This document shows, in pieces, positions 22,116-33,507 of a stretch of DNA of 49,861 bases. The notes beneath the pieces are model-generated. The model was given only the letters and a program-made list of their open reading frames with translations. It was not told where the DNA came from and searched no databases. The number at the start of each line of letters is the position of its first letter. The stretch's first letter is position 1. The position numbers and the translations under genes are program-made. The DNA is from Nemertoderma westbladi (taxonomy: Eukaryota > Xenacoelomorpha > Nemertodermatida > Nemertodermatidae): positions 1-49,861 of the forward strand of contig JAUCBJ010000708.1 in assembly GCA_032718475.1 (NCBI GenBank). Reading direction: 5' to 3'.

Positions 22116-22796
22116 GGAGAACCGAAACTGAAAAATCTCTCGATTATTAAATTTACCAATCATAGGGCAAAGGCTAAGGTTATACAAAATCGACGATTGT
22201 TTAAAGGAATGGGTATCTTCGTGTCTGACTCATTAACAAAACGCAAATCGGCTCTCCTGACAGCTGCAAAGGAGAAGGGTGGAAGTCGCATGGTATGGAG
22301 TACCGACGGCCGCATATTTGCAGCAACCGAGAGAACCGGAATGTTCGGAGAACCGAAACTGAAAAATCTCTCGATTATTAAATTTACCAATCATAGGGCA
22401 AAGGCTAAGGTTATACAAAATCGACGATTGTTTAAAGGAACGGGTATCTTCGTGTCTGACTCATTAACAAAACGCAAATCGGCTCTCCTGACAGCTGCAA
22501 AGGAGAAGGGTGGAAGTCGCATGGTATGGAGTACCGACGGCCGCATATTTGCAGCAACCGAGAGAACCGGAATGTTCGGAGAACCGAAACTGAAAAATCT
22601 CTCGATTATTAAATTTACCAATCATAGGGCAAAGGCTAAGGTTATACAAAATCGACGATTGTTTAAAGGAACGGGTATCTTCGTGTCTGACTCATTAACA
22701 AAACGCAAATCGGCTCTCCTGACAGCTGCAAAGGAGAAGGGTGGAAGTCGCATGGTATGGAGTACCGACGGCCGCATATTTGCAGCAACCGAGAGA
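22116..22796 (+). repeat. 231-bp in-frame triplication (77 codons) inside the ORF1-like gene
   Basis: Units start at 22116, 22347 and 22578, each opening GGAGAACCGAAACTG. I see one clear substitution (ATGGGTATC in unit 1, ACGGGTATC in units 2-3). The unit end GAGAGAACCGG shares GAGAACCG with the unit start, so slippage or unequal exchange at this microhomology is likely. The three copies encode the same RNA-binding C-terminal module. Confidence 0.95.
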
Positions 22797-22862
22797 GGGC
22801 GACCAATCATTATTAATTATATTATGTTGACAACCACGACTTTAGAGGGATTGTAATATTAA

Positions 22863-23528
22863 TATTAAAACAATAAAATAGGACATGGGGTCTTATTCCC
22901 TCAGATACTACCTAGCATTCTGACATCTGCGCAATTTTGTTTAAAAATCTGATCATTTATCTGAACATACCGGTAGGTGCTAATTGGGTTTGGTTGAATT
23001 CAGTGGGGAATCATGTTTATGCATTTGGGGCTGATGGTAACATACAACTGTACATTGGGGGTGGGTGGTTTCAACTCTGTTTGGTGGTACGGCAGGATTT
23101 CTAATTTATTGGTCATTGTCTTAATTTAGTGGTGCAGTTTTGTTAGGGTAGGTGTGGGGTTCGTGGCACACTGCTGATGAGGAGAACCACGAATCCCAGG
23201 GTTCAGTGTTTAAATCTCCGAAACCCTTTTATTTTTATAAAATTTATTACTTAGACTTACCTTTTCGGCTGACAAAATGTCCTATATTTTTCGTAATTTA
23301 TGGGATAGCCTATTTCGTGCAATACTTACCGGAACCAGTAGTTACTGTATGGTTTGGTGTAATTTTTCTTGTGGTAGTTGGGTTGGGTTATGTAGCACTA
23401 AAATCGATTTGGTATTTTGTTTTTTGATGGGCCTTAGTGCCTGAGTACTAACAGTGGGCCAAGTGGCCCTAAATGCTAGGTAGTATCTGAGGGAATAAGA
23501 CCCCATGTCCTATTTTATTGTTTTAATA
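22863..23528. mobile_element. 666-bp non-autonomous DNA transposon (MITE-like), 57-bp perfect TIRs
   Basis: 22863-22919 and 23472-23528 are exact reverse complements (ends TATTAAAACAATAAAATAGG). No transposase lies inside. A TA dinucleotide abuts both ends, fitting a TA target. A 13-bp direct repeat AATCATTATTAAT (22805-22817 and 23528-23540) brackets a larger 710-bp insert that includes 45 extra bases on the left. Removing insert and one repeat would leave the ORF1-like frame open, since the offset is 723 bp, a multiple of three. Confidence 0.85.
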
Positions 23529-23786
23529 ATCATTATTAATAGCATTAACGATGTTAATGCTTGGAAACCTCCGATGGTCAGTGGAATAGGCCAAGCTAAA
23601 GCGAACGAGGGAAACACTGTTGGAGCGAAGCCTACGATCAACGCTACACCGAATTCAAAGCATACCACCACACCGATATATCCGAAGCCCGTCGCTCACC
23701 AACCCAATTTAAAACCACTCACTGCTGCCAAGGGGAATGAGAAGCAACAGCAGAAACAACGAAACGGTACTGGTAAAAGGAAGTGA

Positions 23787-24361
23787 ACAAATTTGCTCTA
23801 AGTAGTAACGACATATTTATATATTATATACACATAATGTGCGTTCATGTGTGTGTGTGGACCTTAATGCTGTGGAGTTTGCCCAATGTTTTTTTTTTCA
23901 CTTTATTTATTTTATTAATTTTATTCCAGATGACTTTTCGCTACAAATATTTTCGAAAATTTAATATATTCCTATAATTAAAGAAAAATGTATAAATATA
24001 AATACTAATGATCTGAAACAAATATTTCTTTCAGAGACAATTTTTTCATGTAATTGAATATTAAATATTATTTTACATTCAATTATTCAAAAATATATAT
24101 ATTCTTTATTATAAATTGAATACGTCATTAAATATATATTAAAAAATATTTTCCAAATATATATAAAAATTGGTTATTAATTTGAATAAAATAAAATTTG
24201 AACTATTTCTCTATTTGAGATATATTATATTGATGAAATATTATCATTTTAGAATTTATAGTAACATATAAATAACACAGGCTATTTAGTCGGGTATCGG
24301 GCAATAGATGTCCCTATGGCCGAACTACAGTAGTATAGTATGCATGACCCAATATATAATA

Positions 24362-24362
<1 letters not shown>
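23787..24362. other. Very AT-rich spacer, no gene seen
   Basis: Dense A/T tracts without a credible coding frame; only short low-complexity runs. Confidence 0.6.
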
Positions 24363-24392
<30 letters not shown>

Positions 24393-24673
24393 AACTCGAT
24401 ATTAAAATATGTGAAATACACATAACATAGAAACATACATACAGAACAATGAATACACAAAAGGTCGGGGAGGGAAACTGCCCAGGCTCAAGGCACTTAC
24501 GGGAGTTTGGGTACTATAAAGTGAACATAAAATATACTGTAATGCACATACAGTACACTTTACAAATTGCTATAATATTTTAAATTTCTAATAAAATTGA
24601 GACTTATAAAAAGAAAAACGAGACGAAAAACTAAAACAATAAAAAAAAATGACAAAAAAGATACTTGTCACTG

Positions 24674-27531
24674 TTATGCTAAAAATAATGGATTGCCAGG
24701 GGGTCGTGTAAAATTACAGTGTTCCAAAAAGTCGATCGCCAGCAACTTGCGTGAAAATATGTTCAGGTTACAAGAATCAACGACTGAAGAAGGGAGATTA
24801 TTCCATATTCTGACTGCACGAGATGAGAAAGAATGTTTGCTGATATCTAAACGACACCTAGGTACGTAAAGTTTCCTACTGTTGCCACGAAGACCAGCTC
24901 GGGGAGCTTGAGAGAAATAATTATCAAAGTCAAGATCAACAAGACCGTATGTAATTTTGTAAACCATTTTTAGGTCGAATATCGTTCGACGCACTTCTAA
25001 AGGTTGTAGGGAAAGCCGTTCGAGGCGGTCCATGTAGCTAGAGTAGGGTATCTTACAGCGCATAAACAGACGACGAGTAAAGTAGCGTTGAACACCCTCA
25101 ATCATGTCTATGCTGCGTTTTGTATGTGGAGACCAGACAGGCGTGCAATATTCTACAAGTGGCCGAGCTATGGCTTTATAAGCTATTATTAAAGCTTGAC
25201 GGTTACTAGTATCGATGCTCCTGAATAACATATTGATAACTTTGTAAGCTTTTGCTGTTTGGTCTCTACAATAAAGATCGAATTTTAGATCGGATGAAAT
25301 TGTTAGGCCCAGGTCCTTACACTGTGTATCAGAGGTTAGCACAGACGAATTGAGAGTGTATTCGCGCTTCGCATTGGATGAGCCAACATAAATAACAATA
25401 CATTTATGGGTTGCAATAGAGAGCTGCCATTCGCTCGCCCATGCCTCCAGCTTGCTGAGTGCTTGGGCGAGGGATTCACTCTCGGTTGTACTAGAATACA
25501 ATTTCACATCATCAGCAAAAAGTTTCACTGTTATGGGGTTTAACAGGTCTGGCAGATCGTTAATGAAAACAAGAAATAGCACTGGTCCCAGAACACTTCC
25601 TTGGGGTGTGCCTGATTTCACAGCAACTAGTGGTGAAAACTCATTTCCGATAATAATAATTTGTTGAGATCTGTTTAAGAGGAAAGCATTCAACTAATCT
25701 AGTAGATTTCCAGAAATCCCATAAGCAGCTAACTTACACAATAATTTTGATTTAACTACAGAATCGAAAGCTTTGGCAAAGTCAACATAAATAATATCGA
25801 TATTCCTACGTTTATCTAAAATACGAAACCAGTCAGTCACACAATCTAATAGCTGGGTACACGTGGATTTACGATGAAGAAACCCGTGTTGGGACTTCGA
25901 AATAATATTATTATTGCGTAGATACAGAATAATGTCACTTTTTATACACATTTCCATCACTTTACAAGATATGCACGTTAACGATATTGGACGGTAATTG
26001 TATGGGTTACAAGGATCACCCTTTTTAAACAATGGTATAATAGTAGCTGTGAGCCATGCAGATGGAAGTGTGTATGTTTCGAGAGATAACTTAAATAAAA
26101 CAGATAGTGGTGCGGCGATATTAATAGCTAATCTGGCAAATAAAATGCTAGGCAAGTTGTCTGGCATCGCACTCTTTTTGGCTGGCATTTTAGTTAACAT
26201 TGTTAACACACGAACTGGGGATAAATCTACAGTAGACAAAGATGTACCAGTAGGAACCCTACGGTTGAATATTGGGACACTGTGGTTGTCATTCGAAAAA
26301 TTTTCAGCTCGGACATCGGCGAAAATTTTCGCCTTGGTACTGTCATCTACTACAGTTTCGCCGTTATGTTTCAAAGGTCCAATTACATTACGATCCTTCC
26401 TTTTGGAGTTCATATATTTAAATATTTTATTGGGGTCGGCCGAGTTGAGAATTTTAGTTTCGTATGCGCAGGTGGCACGAAGAGCCGCTTTGGAAGCTAG
26501 TAGTGCCACCCGCTGATACGCCTGTTTCCCATGCTCGGTATTACGCCTTATCCACAGCTTTTTTTTTGCGGGCTGCAGGCGCTTAACATATAAAGGATAA
26601 CTTTTTCTTTTATCGACATTAAACGATTTAAAAGGAACAAGTTGTTCAACACCTGATTTAATTACAGCACTAAAAGTATTGTAATATTCATTCACTGTAG
26701 TACAAGAAGCAAGCTGTGAAATAAGATCAGCATTTCTAATATAATTATTAAAAGAAGTATAGTCTCCGTTTGAGTAGTCATAGTATCCCGTAATAGGTGC
26801 AGGTGCGCTGTCATTTCTTCATACAATGATATCAAACACAACACAATCGTGGTTACTAGTGGAAAACGGCGTGTCAGTGTGAACGTCGCTGATAAATTTT
26901 CGGTCAGTAGTAAACACTAGATCCAGAACATTATCTCCACAGGTGGGGACTAACTGGATCTGGTATAAACTATTTTGTAACACAAAATCACCGAATTTAT
27001 TATACAGGTAATTGTCGGGGTAAGAAAATTCTTTCCAATCAAATTGGGGAAAATTAAAATCACCTACAATGGTAAACGGAAAAACAACATCACAAAGAAC
27101 TGATAGGTCATTCCAGAGGATCTGACTGTGATCTGAAACATCCGGACGGGGAGGTGGCCTATACACACAGGCTAACCGATGGGAGAGAGCGAGATGGCCT
27201 AATATATCAATGACCACCAACGAGTATTCTGTATTGTTTGAGTTAGCAGGGAGAGGTACTTCGACACATTTAAGATTGTTACGAGCTAAAATCGCGGCGC
27301 CTCCACCCTCGCGGAGTTTACGGTCAGCCCTGGCAATTACCGAGTAGTTACTTCCATTCACTAGTAAAGAATTTGGTACATCGTCATTAAGCCACATTTC
27401 AGTTATGCAAACTATATCGTATTGTTGATCAGATAGTAAATATTGTAACTCTATCAGTTTATTTTTTAATGAGCGAGCATTAAAATGACAACACTTAATA
27501 AACGGTCCCAGTGCTGGGCTAGACCCTCCCT
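24674..27531 (-). pseudogene. CR1-like ORF2: AP endonuclease-reverse transcriptase (two in-frame stops)
   Basis: One reading frame of about 950 codons. The endonuclease reads FNARSLKNKL, ITEMWLND, GGAAILARNNL, VYRPP, VGDFNFPQFDW and SNHDCVVF. The reverse transcriptase reads NYRPISLTCISCKVME, QHGFLHRKS, VDFAKAFDSV, GTPQGSVLGPVLF and the catalytic FADD at 25519-25508. A C-terminal region of CR1 type follows (LVEYCTPVWSP, LSLQPLEVRR). It is broken only by TGA at 26821-26819 and TAG at 25696-25694; the latter replaces the expected tryptophan of the LDW-LNAFL motif, a single-base change. There are no frameshifts, so this is a young corpse. Confidence 0.88.
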
Positions 27532-29109
27532 TTACTTGTTTCCCTGGGCCTGGGAGAGAACTCCGACTGAGGGCCGCGATGATTCCGACGCATGATTTCT
27601 CGTATGGTCATCGCTAACTTGTTGATGGTTCCATTGGCGGTTGCGTTTCCACTTTCCATCTTCGTGGTGTTCAAACTTCCAAATTGAACCGTCCGATCGC
27701 AAACTGAAACTTACCTCCTCGTTGTTTGCCGCATTGTTCAGTGAGTGAACTAACTTTGATCGGTCGCTCATCAACTTCCGTTCCCCTACCAGGAGGCTTG
27801 GTCGGATCCTTAATTTCCTCGAGATATCCGAGACGTTCTCGTTGGAGCGGTTCAGGTTGTGGTTTACTCGCAGGTATCGGGCCTCTAAGTTGGAAGAGAA
27901 GGAAACCTTCAGGAGACGATCGCGACCTTCACAGTGACGTCCCAACCTTGATATATCACCAACGGAAAGCGGGTCAACCGAAAATTCTTCACATAATTTT
28001 GTTACAGCTGCTCTGTCTGCACTTGGGCCGTTGGACTCCGGTAGGCGAGCGACAATAACTTATTTGCAAATTTGCTCATTGCGAAGTACATCCTTAATGG
28101 AGGATTCAACAACCTGTGCTAGACGTGCAGGGTTACTATTGTGAACACCCCGTGGAGCATTAGACTCGCAACCTAGGGAGTCTTCCCTTGTTTTCAGATC
28201 TGCAGTCACAGTTCTTATAAGGTCCGATTGAGATGCGACTAGATTACTTAACTGTTCAACACGATCCTCAAGAGTGATTGTGGAACTCTTCGGTTTATCG
28301 CTGCGACTGCGAGTAATGCATTTGTGGCAGTCGCGACACAGGTAAACCCATGGCGAATATTCGTCGTGTCCGGAGTTAGCTCGGTCGTAGAAGCATTCTG
28401 CACCATTGACCTGGCGGGTGGGTAGGGCATCGAAGGCGCATTCGTAGCAAACCCAATACTCGCACCCCACACAACCAATCCAGCGGCTGTTAAAGGAGGA
28501 AGCATCGCGCGAGCAAATCTTACACCCGGTTGGAACCGTATTAGCAGTACAGTTGTTAGCAGTGGGAGTGGAAGACTTTGGTGCCCAAACATTTACGCTA
28601 GAATTATTTGTGGAGCCGGATGATCCTCCCAAAGGGGGCCCCATTGGTGAGATATCACTAGGCCTACTGGAACTGGACCCAGTTTTCGATGTTGGTTTGT
28701 TGCCGACACCCGCTTTTTGGTTTACCGGTGGTCTTCGTTGACATAGACGATTTTTTCCCGACGTTTTTCGGTGACGGACCTTCGTTGATATGTGATGTCA
28801 CTGTTGATCTAGTGTTTCTCCGAGAAGCAGTCGAAACTCGAGTGGCTGTGGATACTGTTCCACGTCCAGGTCCACCACCCTGTGCCTCCTGAGGCTGAGA
28901 CCCGATCAAAGGGGGGAATTAGTCCCCAAACAGACCCTTTCCGATAGAGAGCGTCGTCCCAGGCGCAGTAGCTGCTGTACGCACTCCGAACATGTAGGCT
29001 GTCCCTCTATTAGTTGACAAATTTCGTCGGAACGACCGCAGGAATCACGTTTCATTTCGGGCGAATCGTCACTCAAAATAAAGGAGTTATCTGGGGATTG
29101 TGGTGGCAT
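27532..29109 (-). pseudogene. CR1-like ORF1: zinc-finger, coiled-coil and C-terminal RNA-binding protein (broken)
   Basis: The ATG is at 29109. It begins in one frame (to about 28906), passes to a second (28909-28664), then returns to the first at 28644. The middle holds a PHD-like cysteine block (CKICSRD, CVGCEYWVCYEC, LCRDCH), then a coiled coil (LEDRVEQLSNLVASQSDLI). After a lone TAA at 28062-28060 comes the usual ORF1 C-terminal domain (IVARLPESNG, GRHCEGRDRLLKVSF, RIRPSLL). The stop at 27532 lies immediately before ORF2. Defects: two frame changes and one nonsense codon. Confidence 0.8.
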
Positions 29110-31655
29110 TGTAGATGACAGTTCAGCAGTTCAGACAGCAGTTGATATACATAAACGTGAACGCGCATGTGTGTGTGTGTATATTATATTGTATATATTG
29201 TATTATATTGACATACCTTCACCTTTAAAATGGCGCCTGTAACAGTAAGCCCTAAATTTTCATGTAAGATATGCCATACAGAGGTTGGTAACTTTCAGCC
29301 AGCTATTTGTTGTGATAACTGCGACAATTGGTTACACACAAAATGTCTAAATGGTTCTTTCACAAAAAAAGATTATAACCGATTACAGCATTCCCCATTG
29401 CCATGGTTTTGTCACGAGTGTCTTTCTGACACTCTTCCTTTTGTACACATACAAGATGACAACGAATTCATACTCACTCTACATGACTACCGTATACCAC
29501 AACACGTAGACATTTCTTACCTAGACTCACTATATTTTGACACCTACAAAATAAGAGATTCAAAAACTATAAAAGATACAGATTTCGACACCGATTTTAA
29601 TCCTGATATTCAATGTCCCTCAAATACCTCTCATTTACGAAATTCAGACCCAAACTTTAAGATCCCAAATTATAGCTATTATCTCAACCAAGGTATGATA
29701 AAATGGGTGGAGGAGTCGGTATCTATGTACATACTGACCTGGCGGTTATACCACGTAATGACTAACGACGTAAAACAAACAATAAGGCTATTGAGACAAT
29801 ATATATAGAAATTCCACAGGAGAAATCAAAAAATATAATCGTTGGAGTAATTTATCGGCCACCTGACAGTAATATAGAAGATACAATATCGGCATTAAAC
29901 CCCTTACTAGAACAAATAAATAATGAAAATAAACCATGTTTTTTACTTGGGGATTTTAATATCGATTTACTAAAAATAAACAATAACACATCAAACTCGA
30001 ATTTCTTTAATTTTATGACATCGTTTAATTACACACATACTATATCCAAACCAACGCGAATCACTGATCACTCTGCCACTCTAATTGATAACATTTACAG
30101 TAACACCGATGGAATCCTTAAATCTGGATTATTGATTTCACCTGTTTCTGATCACCTACCAATATTTGCACTAACTGACACCATTACAAAACAAAAACCA
30201 CCGAGCCAATACAGCTACAGAAGAAAAATAAACGACCTTAATAAACAACAAAAATTTAAAACAGAGCTACTATTGACCAACTGGACTGATGTGTATTCAA
30301 TGACAACTGCAAATACTGCTTATGATACTTTTCTAGAACGTTATCACACACTATACAATAAGCATTTCCCACTCGAACAAATAAAATTACTCAACCCACA
30401 AAAACCATGGTTAACAAACAGTCTACATCATGCAACAAAAAAAGAGATAGACTTTATGGCAACTACATTCACTGCCCAACTCCCGAAAAACTAATACGAT
30501 TCAAAAATTACCGAAACGCACTAGATGCTCTACTTCGTACTGCTAAAAAGACTTATTACAACAAGGTTCTTGATTTTAAAAAGCAAAATATCAGATCAGT
30601 GTGGAAAAATATCAATCAATGAATCAATAAACAACGTAAGAACACATCACCGTCACTCAACAACAAGAAACAACAACAACCACACAAGGAACACACGATC
30701 AGTCTGCTCTAGGTACAATTTATACACACAACAACGCAAAGAGCGCCACACGTACGTACACAGATGCAACAGATATAGCAACAGTATTTAACAACCATTT
30801 CATCACAATTGGATCAAAACTTGAACAAAAAATCCCCGAGACTCAAGGTTCACCACTAGATTATTTACCAAAAACCGGACCAACAAAGAAAGTTTCAACA
30901 TTTAACACTATCACACCATCTCAAATTATTCAAACATCAAATAAACTAAACAAAAGAACAAGCCCTGAATATGACGAACTAGCCTCATCAACCGTCCAAC
31001 CAACAATATCTCTTATCGCTGAGCCCCTTGCTTATATAGTTAACATGTCTCTATGTAGTGGATATTTCCCCAATAAAATGAAAATTGCACGTATTATCCC
31101 AATATTTAAAACTGATAATCCGACACTTGTTGAGAATTACAGACCAATATCCGTATTAGCATATTTTTCCAAAATACTTGAAAAAATCGTTCACACAGAA
31201 CTCACAGATTACTTAATAAGAGAAGCCATACTTTCTCCAGCACAATTTGGCTTTAGAAATAAGAGATCAATCAACTCAACAAGCTCTACTTATACTACTA
31301 GACCATATTACAAATGCTCTAGATTCGGGGAATATGCAATAGGTGTCTCAATTGATTTATCGAAAGCGTTTGACACTGTAAACCACAGAATATTACTGGA
31401 AAAATTACAACGTTACGGAATTACTGAAACTGCGTTGGCCTGGATTACAAACTACTTATCGGACAGAACTCAATATGTGACAGTAGGAAAAGGTAAATCA
31501 CAACGAAAACAAATTACAATTGGACTGCCTCAAGGTACACTCCTTAGTCCACTACTGTTCATAATTTATTGTAATGACTTGACTAACACGTGTAAACTAG
31601 CAAAATTTATTCTGTTTGCAGATGATACTAACTTACTAACCTCAGGGAAGGACCT

Positions 31656-31722
31656 CAAGAAACTTATCACTGAAACAAACGACGACCTCCTAAATTTAAC
31701 TAAATGGTTTCAATTAAATAGA
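31656..31722 (+). repeat. 67-bp target-site duplication, left copy
   Basis: CAAGAAACTTATCACTGAAA through TTAAATAGA is repeated exactly at 33441-33507, on either side of RTE copy 2. It is RT coding sequence of the host LINE. Confidence 0.93.
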
Positions 31723-33440
31723 TATCAATGATGCTGACGACAGCAGGCAATCATCCCAGGCATGGAAATCGATCAATCTGCTTTCTGGGCGGAAAAGCCA
31801 ACCAACCACCAAGGTTAAGGCTGAATCACCAGCCAATCGCCTCAAAGGTTGGAAAGCCCACTTTGAAAAGCTCCTCGCTGCTGCAAAGAGCATTAAGACC
31901 AATCGTGCCAGTGGAGTAGATGGTGTTCCCCCTGAGGTCTTTAAAATACCTGAGTGTTTAAAGCTCATCTATCCCATCATAGTAGACATGTACCGAACAA
32001 CAAGAGTCCCACAAGAAATGAAAACAAATAAGTTGGTGCCAGTTCTCAAGAAGGGCAACCTAACACTCTATGGTTCTTTTCGGGGAATCTCATTGATCTC
32101 GATTGCTGCAAAGCTATACAATAGGATTCTATTAAATCGCATCAGGGATCCCATTGAGAGACTGCTCCGTGGAAATCAGAATGGGTTCTGCAAAGATCGT
32201 GGAACCAAGGAGCCCATTTTGGCACTTAGAAGGATAATTGAAGAATTATCAAAAAAGAAAGACAGGCATCTGGCTGTTATCTTTGTTGACTTCTTCAAGG
32301 CCTTTAATTCAGTCTCTCGCTCACGTATGTTCAGCATACTTTCATTATATGGGATTCCTGATGAAATTATTGCAGCAATCAGATCAGTATACGATGGTTC
32401 GACAACATTTGTGTCTACTGTTGACACAGAACCATTTGAAGTGTTATGGGGCGTCCTCCAAGGAGACACACTTGCACCATTCTTGTTCATTATTGTGGTT
32501 GACTATGTTCTACGCATGTCCTTAGATCATCATAATGATGATAGGGTGATGATAACTCCACCTACTGGCTCCAGAAGTCGAGGAAATCCTGCCAAGTACC
32601 TAACTGATCTAGACTTTGCTGATGACTTAGGAGTACTGTCAGAATCATTAGAGGGAGCCCAACGGCTCCTCAGCTCATTAGAACATGCTGCTTCTAGTGT
32701 TGGTCTTTTTATTAACTCCAGAAAGTCCAAAATTCTGACAGTTAACTTTGAAAGTCCTCAGCAAGTCTCTGATCGGATGAGCATAAGCTCAAAGGATGGT
32801 ATGCTTGAGCATGTGGACGACTTCTGTTACTTGGGATCATGGATCCGGAAGTCAGGTGAGGACCTCCGAATACGTAAGGGAAAGGCATGGGCAGCCTTGA
32901 ATAGGCTTTCCAGGATTTGGAAGTCACCGAGAATTAATCGGAAACTTAAGGTCCGATTATTTAGAGCAGCAGTAGTTCCAGTACTCCTCTACGGGAGTCC
33001 ATGCTGGGCTCTAACTGCTGAGGACACCAAATCTCTGGATGGCACATTCACAAGAATGCTACGCCGGGTTCATTGTGTCAAGTACAATGCACACATCTCC
33101 AACCAGACACTATATAACATTGGAGGTGTCTCATTGGTTCCCCCAAGCTTGACACTAGAACAAAATCGCCTCCGCTTTGCAGGACATTGCTTTCGCCGTG
33201 AGGACCAGCCAGTGCATAATCTTGTACTTTGGCAGCCTCATGGAGTGAATAAGCATGGTGGACAGCCCATGACTTTCTTGAGACGCATCTTAAAGGACAC
33301 TGGCCTTAAAGATGCGGATGATCTAGCAAATGTCATGGGTGATAGGGAGTTGTGGTGGTGCAATTTTGTTGACAAGCCGGCACAGCATTCTTAAAAATGC
33401 AGCTGCAATGCAGCAATGCGATCCTAGTAGTAGTAGTAGT
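31723..33440 (+). mobile_element. RTE-type element copy 2, 5'-truncated, nested in the PHD-finger LINE
   Basis: It begins TATCAATGATGCTGACGAC, matching copy 1 from about 11249, and ends in the same 3' UTR plus TAG tail (CCTAGTAGTAGTAGTAGT). Relative to copy 1 it lacks an internal segment of roughly 110 bp (after AAGCTCCTC, near 31878) but keeps the correct C-terminal frame. Confidence 0.93.
31988..33394 (+). pseudogene. Reverse transcriptase of RTE copy 2 (N-terminally truncated)
   Basis: An open frame covering the RT fingers to the C terminus: FRGISLISIAAKLYN, VIFVDFFKAFNSV (catalytic-region D to N change compared with FDSV in copy 1), GVLQGDTLAP and DLDFADDLGVLS. The C-terminal region after it reads RLRFAGHCFRREDQPVHNL, GGQPMTFLRRILKD and ADDLANVMGDRELW, ending in TAA at 33394. 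There is no endonuclease, so it cannot move on its own. It supplies the correct C-terminal frame against which the lesions in copy 1 can be read. Confidence 0.88.
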
Positions 33441-33507
33441 CAAGAAACTTATCACTGAAACAAACGACGACCTCCTAAATTTAACTAAATGGTTTCAATT
33501 AAATAGA
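33441..33507 (+). repeat. 67-bp target-site duplication, right copy
   Basis: Exact repeat of 31656-31722, directly abutting the TAG tail of RTE copy 2. Confidence 0.93.

Larger units (their letters stand above)
21603..23786 (+). pseudogene. LINE ORF1-like RNA-binding protein, split by a DNA-transposon insertion
   Basis: The first part (21603-22856, 417 codons) starts with a predicted coiled coil (heptad-like, about residues 1-105). The motif DDQEQYSRRNCVLLHGF and an RRM-like and C-terminal domain follow (DVDRCHNL, IIKFTNHRAKAKVI, GIFVSDSLTKRKSALL, VWSTDGRIFA). This order is typical of ORF1 proteins of CR1/L1-type LINEs, which bind their own RNA as trimers. The C-terminal module is present three times (separate entry). 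The frame then runs into an insertion. The natural C terminus, a Lys/Gln/Asn-rich tail, resumes in the same frame after 23541 and ends at 23786. No RT ORF follows. It is either an orphaned LINE piece or a solo or co-opted ORF1. Confidence 0.7.
24363..29109 (-). mobile_element. CR1-like (Jockey superfamily) LINE, minus strand, two ORFs, lightly decayed
   Basis: Reading leftward: ORF1 (from 29109), ORF2 (from about 27531), a 3' UTR and an AAAT-repeat tail (24363-24391 as TTTA on the plus strand). The two-ORF layout, the zinc-finger ORF1, the EN-RT ORF2 and the microsatellite tail fit CR1-group LINEs. A 5' UTR must lie between 29109 and about 29200; its edge is unclear because another LINE begins there in the opposite direction. 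Confidence 0.85.

Noticed and set aside
23505-23786. Small secreted protein with an apparent signal peptide (MSYFIVLIII)
   Set aside because: The hydrophobic start is encoded by the TIR of the inserted element; the rest is the C terminus of the ORF1-like frame.
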